Shown here: positions 23,601 to 35,600 of the stretch, piece after piece
Layout: each line of letters starts with the position of its first letter
Position numbering within the stretch: the first letter of the stretch is position 1
Assembly (NCBI GenBank): GCA_963989385.1
Contig: OZ022511.1
Coordinates: 26,964,503-27,028,502, forward strand
Reading direction: 5' to 3'
DNA length: 64,000 bases
From: Ctena decussata
Lineage: Eukaryota; Mollusca; Bivalvia; Lucinida; Lucinidae
Translations under genes and position numbers: made by a program
The notes under the pieces: generated by a model
The model's input: the letters and a program-made list of their open reading frames with translations, nothing else
Database searches by the model: none
What the model was told of the DNA's origin: nothing

Positions 23601-26600
23601 AAAACTCAGGAGTGTAACACCTTGCACTATACATGTCATAGCAAAACCCGAATTTAGTCACAAAATATCATTATCTTGGTCTTTCTTGTCTAATTATTTG
23701 TCACAAAACACTTGATAGCCATGTATGGTTATTATTTAGAATGCCTCATAGTGATAGATATGAAGAAAATGAAATCTCAAAGTCTTCAACTTTTGGTCGA
23801 TTTCATGGCAGTGCAGCTTTATTTACATTTAAAAGTTAACTATATGTTCCAAAATTGCTTGAGTGGGGCTTGGTCTTCATTTATGAACACAGTAAATGAA
23901 AATTATACTGCTAGTGGTAAAGAATTAAGCTATTTTTGTCTTTTTTCAAAAAAGTGTTACACTCCTGAGTGGCTTAATTGATACATATGAAGAAAATAAA
24001 AGCCAAGATGAAGACTGCCTGTGTACCACTTACCATGATGGGTCAAAGACTTTTCATACAAGGCAAGAAAGTTTACTAAAGCTACCCCTGGAAAAAGTTA
24101 TGGGGTTCCAAATGTCAAATGTTACACTCCTGAGTTCAAGGGGTACTTGAGAAGAAGTTGTTTACATTCTGAGATGGATGCCAGTAAAGCAACTGGAAAA
24201 TTTTAATATGATATACCGTCTTTGTTCAATGTTTCAGACCATATTATAGAGATTAGAAGCCTTAAATATAAAAATGACATCCTTTTAGATGGGAACCTCT
24301 TCTTTTTTGGTGCACCAGAAATTCAGCATAGTGCTGTTGAGTTCAGCATTACTAATTCTGTGGGTGATGATGAAAGGACATTAATCTTACATTTTTATGC
24401 AGCCCAAAGGACTGGAAAGTCAAAAAGATGGCTAATAGGTATGGTAACTGGCACAGTTTTGTAAAATTGCATGCTGAAAATTCAGTAATCAAAAAAATGT
24501 CACACAAAAAGCGTTACACTCCTGAGTTTTTTGGCTATATTTTTTACCATAACTTTTTTATTACTCAAAGTATTTCAACGAAACTTGGTAGACATCTTCA
24601 AGGCCACATGATACATCTTCAGCAACAAAAATAATGTACTAATATAGCCCTGTTTTCTTTAAAATTCTCTGAAATGCTTTGGTCACATTTTTTTTGAACA
24701 TGCCCTCCTGTGAATATGCTACAAGGAAAGGTATGATATGTTCTCTTGACTCAGAGCTTAATTCAGATTGGGGTGGGGTTGGAGAGGCAGAGGGGGTGGG
24801 TGGGGGGGAGTTGAGGATAAGTCTGAGATAATTTTTCTTATTTCTCATATGTTGTGACCCCTCATCACAATCGTCTCAGCAAGGCAGCTCTACTGAGGGG
24901 TAGCAACATTTATTAACAGAAAATATTCCTAAATTATCCTTAACCTGTGCCCCTTCTTAAGTGGCACACTGCTAGACTTATTAGTAAATTGGAGAACATC
25001 TGAATGCAAGTCTACTTGTTTATGTGATTTGTAGATGTTTTTTACTGTTCATTGAATTTACTGTTACAAAACTTTTATCAGATCAGTTATATACCTAGGC
25101 CCAGTTGTTAACAGCATCTTTAGCTTAACAAAGTCATTAGCGAAGGATTCATTAAGTCTTCAAGTACTAAAAAAATATTTTTTGCTGAAAATTTCACATT
25201 TTTCGGCAAAAATAGTGCGTTTTTGCATACAATAGGTTTGAAAATTTATTGTCTTATTAACTAACGACATCATTAGTTTTGAACAACTAGGCTCTAGTGT
25301 AATTTTTAAAGGTTATTACATGTCCATTTTGTATAGAGAGGTAGTGGTAGAGTGGTTACAGGAACTCAGTTATGGTGCAGAAGGTCATGGGTTTGAATCC
25401 TGGTCAGGCCAGCCGACGACTGGAAAACTCTCTCTTTCAGCCCAGTAAATGGGGTTTGTTCTCTGATGTAGTGAAAAGAAACTATAGGAATGGGTACCGT
25501 CTGTCAGTCCGTCTATGGGTTATAACATTTTATCTGTAAATTTGGACAAATCTTTGGCCGCAGCTCCTCCTTCAGTTTTACAACGATTTTCATCAAAGTT
25601 TCAGGACATTGTTATAACCATTTGACATTAATTATATTTCATTTGGGTCATGACAAGGTCCTTTCTACCAGAATTATGGCCCTTTGTAAATCTGGTCAAA
25701 TCTTGTGGCAGTAAGTCCTCTTTCAGTTTCAACTGATTTTCATCAAACTTTAAGGACCTTGTTATCACTATTTAACGTTGATCATATTTTATTGGAATCC
25801 TGATAGGGTCTATTCTACCAGGGTTGTGGCCCTTTGTAAGTCTGGTCAAATCTTGAGGCAGATGATTGCTGTCAGGAACATGGCCTGTGATACAGTAATC
25901 ACTCAGCTTGTAGTCATGAGACTCATGACTCCTTTCAAATCAAACATCTCAATTACTGACATGTCCATTCATTTGGGGGACATGTGGCCTTTGATCTTTT
26001 ATTCGAGTCGAGGAAAGATAAGGCAGCAAAAGGAGAGGGATGGGCCCTGCCTTTCATATGCTATACCCAAGATACAGTGGGCTTCTAACCCCCCATTGCC
26101 CCTACATGTACAGCCACTAGGCTATGGGAAACCTGTGCCTTTTATTTCGTCATTTCAAGGTATTTCAGCTTTTCACAAGAGAAATTTGCAAGTTGTTGGG
26201 TCACATAAGATTTGAACCTGGGATATTCAGCAGCTAAACCTGAATGTTTCAAAACAAAACAAGAAAACTACTTGTTCTTTATAATTGCCTTCCTTTATAG
26301 AGTACCGTAAAAATCCTAAATGTTGGCATAGATAGGTCTGAGCTAAACAGCGTAGACCCAGATCAGACTGCTCAGGGTCTACACTGTTTGCACATCCCTC
26401 TGCATCGTTTGGACGCATTACTGCATTGTAAAATTGAACTTTTCTCCATTTGTAGGACAACAATTGTGGTAATTGTTTTAGGCATCCCAATTTTTAGAAT
26501 TTTTATGGTATTTAGTCGTATTTTAGCAAAGCTTGTTTTCGTTTTTTCTGATCTGGGTTTGTGTCACTTATTAATTCATTCCATAGCTGGACATTTTCAT

Positions 26601-29600
26601 CCATTTTAAGAATTAAGTAATTTGTCTATATCCAGATTATTGACCGGCCAGGAGGTGGGGCAATGTTTGCTATGGAGAACCTGGACATGGGGAAGGGCTT
26701 GTCAAAGTATGCAGCCACTCTAGGTGAACAACTGGGAAGGTAATTTGTTAATCAATATACAGTCAAACCTGTCTTAAGGGGTCACCTCATGGGACCCACA
26801 AAAATTGGCTGCTTAAGACAGGTGACCCCTTAATACAGGTTCATTTGCACTGTATTTTGGTCTAAGGGACCCCCAAAATGTTGCTGCTAAAGACAGGTGA
26901 CCCCTTAATACAGTGACCCCTTAAGACAGGTTCAACTGTACATGTATTAATCAAAATAAACACCCCTGCTCTAATAAACGCCACAGATTTTTTCTAAAAA
27001 GAATGTTATATTGACTTGAAAAATTCATGTTTATTTCTCTAGATGAGGTAGCTCTTTGACATGGGACCACCCTTAAAGGAAAAAAATTGCTACTAGAGGA
27101 GCAAATTCTTTCCTTGAAGGGTTAATTCCTACTGAGAAGGGATGCAAAATAGTAGTGTTGCTTTACTGTAACTAATGTCCCCACCCCCCCCCCCCCCCCC
27201 ACTCACACATACACTTTTCACTTTTTATCGAGCCCGCTTGCGGTCAGCGAGAGATAGTTTCATGTTTAGTGTTGGTGCGTCTGTCTGTCCATCCGTCCAT
27301 CCATCCGTTTTCAGTCACATCTTGAGTTTTATAGACCGTAGGACCTCGAAACTTCATCACAATATGCCCCATGAAAATGCAAATTAGCTCCCCACAAAAC
27401 TAGGTCACTGTGACCTACTTTCACGAAAAAGTACCACAGATTTAGTTTTTGAGGTCAGCCCCATATCTTTGTTTTCATTGGCCCCAGAACTTTGAAACTT
27501 AATCAGGCATGCACCTTACCACTCCAGGTCACCTACAACAAAACTAGGTCACTTCGACCTACTTTCACCAAAAAAGTACCACATATTTAGTTTTCATCTG
27601 CAGCCCCATATCTCCCTTTTCATAGGCCCCAGAACATTGAAACTTCATCAGTGCATGCACCTTACCACTCCAGGTCCCCTCTCTTAATACTATGTCACTT
27701 TTTTAACATTTTTGAGTGCTAATATCTCTGTTACCACATGACAGATTCTTACCTTGAATGTGTGGTAAGTAGTCATGAAGACAGGGTGTAACCATATCAT
27801 CCAAGCAGAGACTTCAGATTGCAACTGCTAAAGCTGTTGCCATCTTATGCTTAGCATTTTCACTACTGTCAAAGCGCCAACGGGCTCGATATGCTGGCTG
27901 CGGCCATTTAGTTGTAAAATGAGGGCATTTTTACCCTACTGGAGGTATATTTTGCAAACATCGTAGACCAGACTGCTCTGCACTGTTTGCAGTGCTTCTT
28001 AGGGCAATCTGTGCACAGCCACTAAATGTTAATGGCTACACTGCCATGTTTTTTCTACCATTGTTTCACACAGGGAGACATTTTATCTCACTTTCATATG
28101 CTTTCCTGAGTAACTAAACCCTTCCAAAAGGGGGTCTACCCTTAATATAAAGGAAAGAATATCTTCACAGAGGAGCAAAGTCACGCCTCCAGTAGTTGAC
28201 TCTTATCGGGGATGCAGGTAAAAGCAAAAATGGCAGAGCTGCACTGCTTGAAGCTTGCTAGTCCATGTTCACAGTAAAAAACACCTTTTGGAAAAAAGTT
28301 ACAAAATAAAATCGATTTGAAGTTAAACAGACATGATACAAAAGTATCGTTCCAGTAAGTTATAACAGGCAAAATAGGGTCACAAGTTTATGTATTAACT
28401 TAAAATGTGTCATCTGCTTGTACATATACCTGTTCATATATGGAATAAAAGCATTTGCTTCTATCATTAGCATGCACTACTTCAGACTCCTCAAACATTT
28501 CTATGTTGGACTTGTCCATCTTTGAATTTGGACAGGTCCATTTGTTCTGTTTGGAGATGTTTCATAATACTGTTAATGGCTGCAAAATGGGGTAACACTG
28601 ATATCACTGCTCCTAGTGTGATCAGAGTCTACGTTGCACTGTCAGAATATTTAGGGCAATTAGATTAAGGTCTGCATATTTTGAGACATTTTATTTCAGT
28701 ATGGTAGAGATGCACTGTTGTAGAGCAGTAAGAGGTGCTCGGCTATGGTGCAGAAAGTTGCAGGTTCGAATCCCTTTGGACTTAAAAGCACTCACTGTCA
28801 ACCCAGCAGTATATGGGTACCGTTTTTGAATCAGGGAAGGTTAAATGCTGTGAAAGGAGAGGGATGGGCTTCAGTTTTCATATGCTGTGCCCAAGATACA
28901 AAGGGCATCTATCTCCCACTGCCCCTATGCTAAGGCTAAGAGAGACCTTTACTTTTTTTTCTAACACGGTTTAAATTTTATTTTCAGACTTCACCTCCAG
29001 AATGCTGAACTCTGCAAGAAACAACAAAAGTTAGAGAACAGGGTCACCAAGGGTGGGAAGGAGTTTAAGGGAGTTACTAAGTTTGGTTTCCATATCAACA
29101 CATGCTGTGGTTACCTAGAAATGAACAACACTTGGAAAGATGATTGGCCTGTGAGTAGAATATTCGTCTAGTCTGGATGTTTAAAAAATAAAGGACAGTC
29201 ATGCTTACATTCTACATAACATGCTTAAATTCTACTAACATAGTTCTAAACTGTATGAAGTGCACTTAAATTGAATGGCTGCAACAGTTACTGCATTTGA
29301 GCTGCGACAAGACAAACCCAACAAACTGGTTGTGCGCCCAGCATAGACTCAGATCAGCTTGGGCATCGGCCCAGTCTGATCAAAGTCTTTGCTGTCCGCA
29401 TTGAGGTAGCTTAGACCCTTAGCTACCCTTTGCACGCTTAGCGAAGAGTCTGATCAGACTGGGCAGATGCCCAGGCTGATCTGAGTGTGCCTTTGCACAC
29501 AACCACTTTGTTGGTTTTCTCGTGTCATGGCTCTTTTTTTCTGCAATTCTTTTATATAGGGAAAAAGCTTTTGTAGCTTCCTGTTTGCTTTGCTAAATAT

Positions 29601-32600
29601 AGAAACTCTTCCAAAATGGAGTGTAGTTTTTAAGGCTAGAATTTGCTTCAAGGGAAGCAAATTTGTTGACCCCCATTGAGAAGAAAGGAAGAAAGAAATG
29701 ATAGAGTTGTTTCCGCTGAAAGTGTGCCAAGTTAAAACTCAAATAGGGCCCAAATCAGGGGTGTTTTGATAATCATTCAGATCAAGAAAAATACATGTAA
29801 GTCTTATGTGCCCTCAGTATAGTATTTCTAATGAGGGGCCCAGAAGACAACTTTCTATTCTTAGACAGGTTCATGTTAATCCAAATTTCAGGAGCCCCGC
29901 TAGCTCAGTAGGTTAGGCGCTGGCCTGCTGACCTGGCTGTCCAGAGGTGACCCATTTTAGGTGGGAATCTTTTCAATCGTAAATGGGGTTCCATTGCACA
30001 CAGCCTTCCTTTATCATCCACACATTGTCCTGATATGACTTAAATACTGTTGAAAAGGACGTAAAATCACAAGTCATCATCCGTCATCCAAATTTTAGTT
30101 TAGTGAAATTCAGTCTAAGTGGTATGAGAAATGAGAACTCATGTTCAAGGTTGTATGTATTTTTTGTTTCAGTCTTTCTATGCTGACAAGCTTGAGATGC
30201 AGATGAAGAGAATTGATAAAGACGTGAGTAGTTGTCATTGCAGACAGGGTTGCCATGGTCAGGGAAGAACATCTGGAAAATGAATATTTTTCCAGGTCAG
30301 GGAAAAGTCAGGGAATTTTAGGGTTGGTCAGGAAAATCTGGAAAGGACTTAAAAGGGCTACTCTTGAAGAAAAGAAGTTGCACAATCATATAGGAGCAAA
30401 TTGTTTCCTTTAAGCCTTGGCTCTATTTAGGAGGGAGGAAAAATATAAATGACACAGTCCTGAAAATTAACCCATTGACCTTCAGGGTTCACATCTCATG
30501 GACTTATATTTAATGACTTGTATTTATCTTGAATATTGGAATAAAATGATTTGAGTAAATTTTGTGGAGTTAAAGGAGCAGTGTTTTGACATTGATTATC
30601 ACAGTATTAGCTTAATATGTGCCATACTGGTAAGAAAATTTTATTAATGTTCTGTAAAATTTTAAAAATTGGGTACCTAGAATAATTGTTGTTATTGTCC
30701 TAAAAATAAGACAGCTTGGTTTTACAATGCAGTAATGCATCATAAGCAGAATAAATGGCAGACAGTGTATACCCAAGCCCCAAGGTTATAGAACTTTTTT
30801 CGTGCTCAACTCTGAGCATGAAATTTTCTATGCTGATAAATATGAAAATGCCAACTTGTGTTGGCATTTTCATATTCATAAGCAGAGAAAATTTCATACT
30901 AAGCTCAACTGAGCAAGAAAACCACTGTACTTATCAGTAATTTGCTATTGGTTTAAACATATTTATTTCACTTATTTTACCATATACATAGATAATACAA
31001 CATATAAGTTTATAGGATTAGAACGAAAGCATGTTGCTTATTTAGTTCTTCTCCTAATTTGCTATTTATTAGCAGGTAGAATTTCATGCTCAGCTGAGTT
31101 GAGCATGAATAAAGCTTTATAACCTTGGGGCCAGGCCTGCACTGCTTGCTCAGAACTATCTATCTCAATACTTAGAATTTTTATAATAATTATGGTATGT
31201 ACTTCTACTTCATTAGTATGGTGACCGGCAAGCCCGGGAGAAATGGCATGAAGTCCTCAACAAATTTTCCAAGTTCTTTGAAGGTGTGGATATACAGCCA
31301 GCTTTGATACATGGAGATTTGTGGGGTGGAAATGTTGCAGAGAATGAAGAAGGCCCAGGTAATGGTAGCACTGTGAAATATTTTGGAATAAAATTGCATT
31401 TTTTCGATGTTCTTGGAAGTTTTAACACAATGTGTCATGTGCAAAATAAGTGACGTCTGAAGGGCACTCACCTTAATTTTCCACGGGACCCTTTGTGTTC
31501 AAACTTCCATGAACTTTGGAAAAATGAAACATATCTCTTATATTTACATTCTATTTTAAGAATATTTTGAGCATCATTTTCAAGTTTTAAGGGCAACATT
31601 TGTAAAATATAAGATGAAAAGTTGTCATTAACCAACAGCTAAGCCGCTTACATTAAATGGCTGTCCCCATGACGTGATGTCCAATAGAACATTACAACAT
31701 TCAGTGGTGTCTTTTGTTTACATGTCACATTGCGTACCAACATCATCGCATGACCAACTGTTAATCATGGAAGTATGAACACTGTTTCTCCAAAATAGAT
31801 TCATCTAAGGAAAATCAAAGGGAATATAATTATTTAAGGAACGAATTTCATTTTTCAGTTGTTTATCGAAGTATAAAGTCACATATAGTACATGTATATA
31901 CCTACATTGAGTCGCGTGCAAAGTTAGTGGACCTGGAAGGGGTTCATATAAACTTTCCTAGCAACCCAATGTAGTTTATACTTCGATAAAAAACAGAAAA
32001 ATTAAGTTCATTGCTTATATTTACATTCATGGAAGTATGAACACTGAGCAGAACAGCATCAACGTCATCATAAGGTTGCCTACGTCCAATCAGATTGGAG
32101 AGAACCATGGTTTATTTTGATGTCACTTAACATCATATGACGTCGTGTGAACCAATGTAGTTATTGAAGTATAAACTACATTATGTTTGAATGGTTTACC
32201 ATAGGGCTTTTCAATAAATGCACTCAGAATGTAAATATTTAGGAATAAATTTTGTCAGAAATGCATATTATTTGCATCTTTGCTGAATGCACAAACAGGA
32301 AAAGCTCAGATCAGCATGCACATCCATGCAGTCGATAATCAGTCTTCTCCCTTAGGCTGTCCAATCTATAAATCATGGGTAATCTGAAAAATGAAAACTC
32401 TTTTCCATCTGTGCAGATGCACACACTGACGTGAGTATTTACAATATGCATATGGGCCTATATTACTCAGTGTGTGGTGCTTATGCTTTTAGCCTGTTCG
32501 GATCTCAGAATATTAACATTAAAAAATACTGCTTCAGAATTAGTTTTTCAATAAAGAGCAAAATATATAGAAGTCCCTGAAATGTGCAACACTTGCACAT

Positions 32601-35600
32601 TTTAGGGACTTCTATGTATTTTGCTCTTTTTAGTGCAGAACTTGGCTTTCACAAACATAGCAACAGGAATGTCATTTGGAGATGTGGGCATTGGTTACAA
32701 AGGAATGGTAGAGAAGGGTCTTGAATCAGCAATTCCTGGATTGTAGACCATGGCTGCTTCCATTTGTATACCAACAAAAAACACTCTGACCAGCATGTGT
32801 TCTTGTTAGGGCCTGACATTTTCTCTGGTAGGTTCCTTGGGGGCCACTGATTCTGTATGCTAACAGAAAATATTCACCAAGGCTGCATGATGGCTCAGGC
32901 TCGCGTGAGGTCTATATCAGGTGAAATTAACAAACAGGACCTCAGTTCCCTTAAACTTTCAGCTCGCCACCCACTCCCCCCGCCCCTCCCCCCATCACCA
33001 CCCCTCCTCCCCCTCCCCTATTCTTACTGCGTGCCCCAACCTCCCGTCCTTCCAGGCTACAGAATTGGGAAGACACTGCCTGTTGTCTTAATGCAAAATT
33101 CACTAGTTATTTTATTGTAGGCCCCTATACAAAAATGGTTGGTCTTTTTCTCTTCCAGTGGGTGTCTGAAGTTCAAATTACTCAATCTTGGTATGTGTTT
33201 TATTTTTTCCAGTGATATTTGAACCAGCCAGTTTCTATGGGCACTCAGAGTATGATCTGGGTATATCGTATCTGTTTGGAGGCTTTAATTCTCACTTCTT
33301 CTCAGAGTCTGCGTACCACAAGGTGATTCTGTAATCAGACCAGAGTCTTCGCTGTCTGCATGGAGCTAGCTTAGACCCTTAAGTACCAGTTAAGTACACA
33401 GCAAAGACTCTTTGATCAGACTGGGTGGAAGCCCAGGTTGATCTGAGCCTTAGCTGGGTGCGGCTTATATGTGTTTTCTTTCAGTGATATTCGACCCAGC
33501 CAGTTTCTATGGGCACTCAGAGTATGATCTGGGTATATCATATCTGTTTGGAGGTTTTAATTCTCACTTCTTCTCTGCGTACCACAAGATGATTCCAAAA
33601 GCTACAGGATTCCAGGGGAGAAAAGAACTATATAAGCTCTTCCACTATCTCAATCACTGGTAAGCTGCATACAGCAAATTAAGGGGCATGGGTACAATTT
33701 TCAGCAATTTTGAAAAGAGGAACAAGTTTTGTAGCTTCCTGTATGCTTCTCTGGACAACAAAGTGCTTCCAAAATAGGGCCAATTCCTAAAGGAAAGACT
33801 TTGCTCTGAGTTGACCCTATTGAGAAGGGAGGCAAAAATGATAATGGCAGAGTTGCTTCCCCTGAGAGTGTATCCATTGAGCTTAAGGTTTTAGACCCAT
33901 ATTGACAAATGTAGGCAAATTGGTATATATGGTGCAAACTAGTGAGACACCAATTAACATGGTGTCCTGCTGGGCCCAGTTTTACAAAGCATTGTTAGCT
34001 TAATGAAGTCATTAGCTGAGGATTCGTTAAGTCCTACTGCGCTGGCAGAAACAATACTAGCAATATTTTTTGCTGAAAATAGTGAGAAGCTTTTGCACTT
34101 GTCACATTTTTTGAAAAAAAAAATGGCAGAGTTTTTAGGTATAATACGTTTGAAAATTTAACAGCTCGTTAGCTATAAGTACAACATGAATATACAAGAA
34201 TCGGGTCATGATGCTCCATATATTATGGTTCACTGACTTCATTTCTAACCAGATTCTGTAATACACAGTATTTTTATTGGCCATACAGTGACTCTGAAAT
34301 TGTATAAAGGGCTGCAGTTTGTCACGATGCAAATATAGGGGGACGCTTGGCCTCTGGCCTTTTATATTATACAAGTCTGCCTCTATGAATCTAATTATCC
34401 TACTTAATCAAGGTGCTATCTTACTCTAGGCACTTGGCAGGGGCATCTGTGTACTGTGGACACACTTCTAATTACAGAATTATGCCCCAGTGTAAATTTA
34501 AGAATAGAAATCATAGCTAGTCTATAACATTAAAGCCTTCAAAGATATTTTCACAAACCTTTGTAATAATCTAAAGCATCATCAGAAGATCTGAAGGTGT
34601 GCAGAATGCAAGAATGGCATCCCCAGCTTCTTGCTTCACAGAGTTGTTGCCCTTGTTTTAATCAGTCATGATTTTGTATTTTGTCCTTATTTTAATGACT
34701 CTACCAGAGGCTTCATTTCAAAAAAGATATTGAAATAGGAACAACATGATAATAGAAAGCTTTCATTGTTGTTTTTGGTTGGTGACATATGACTTAAATG
34801 ACATCAACAGTCCCATAGAGGAGAGGCCCTGTTAGTTACCATGTTTCGTGTTTCCTGTTTGCTTCTGGGTCCACTCTTCAAGTAGAGGAGCAAATTCTTT
34901 CCTTGAAGAGCTGACCCCTTTTGAGAAGGGAGGCAAAAAACAAGATTATAGGGAAAATAATAGACTTGCTTTATCTGAAAATATATCCATTCACCTTAAT
35001 ACTGTTTATTATAAGTGGCTGATCTACTACCCTTTAACCCCAGTTAACTGGCTATTAAGGTGAATGAGTACACCTCCACATTGTTTGATCATTTATACAA
35101 AGGGAAGCAACTTCTGTGACTTTTGTTCACCTATCTTGGTGAGAAACCCTTTTGAACAAGGGTCTACTTTAAAAGGAAAGAATTTGCTCCCAGGGAGCAA
35201 ATTCTTTCCTGTAAGAGTTGACAGCCATTGAGAAGTAAACAAAAATTGAAATAATAGAGTTGCTTCCTCTTAAAGTGTACCTATTTTGAAGTTTTTGACC
35301 CATACATGTAGTGGCAAATATTGACTAATTGGTCTATTCAGTGTGAAACTCCGATAAACTTGGTGTCCTGCTATTGCTGCAGTTTTTCTGTATGTACAAT
35401 AATCTAGAATTAAGCTTAAGTTAAATCAGAGATCACTTGAAAGTCGCCAGTTTACATGCCATTATACACACAGTCACACTCTTAAATGAAAGCAGTAAAC
35501 CATGCTAGATTTTCAAATAAAATGTCTCTTCAGTCATGACATGTTTCATACATTCTTGTAATATTTCAGGAATCACTTCGGAACTGGATACAGAGGTTCT

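Noticed and set aside
23712..24464. Two open frames inside the 14-mer element as a possible new protein with CYTPE repeats
   Set aside because: The motif occurs on both strands and the frames are short and interrupted; the DNA motif is the safer description.
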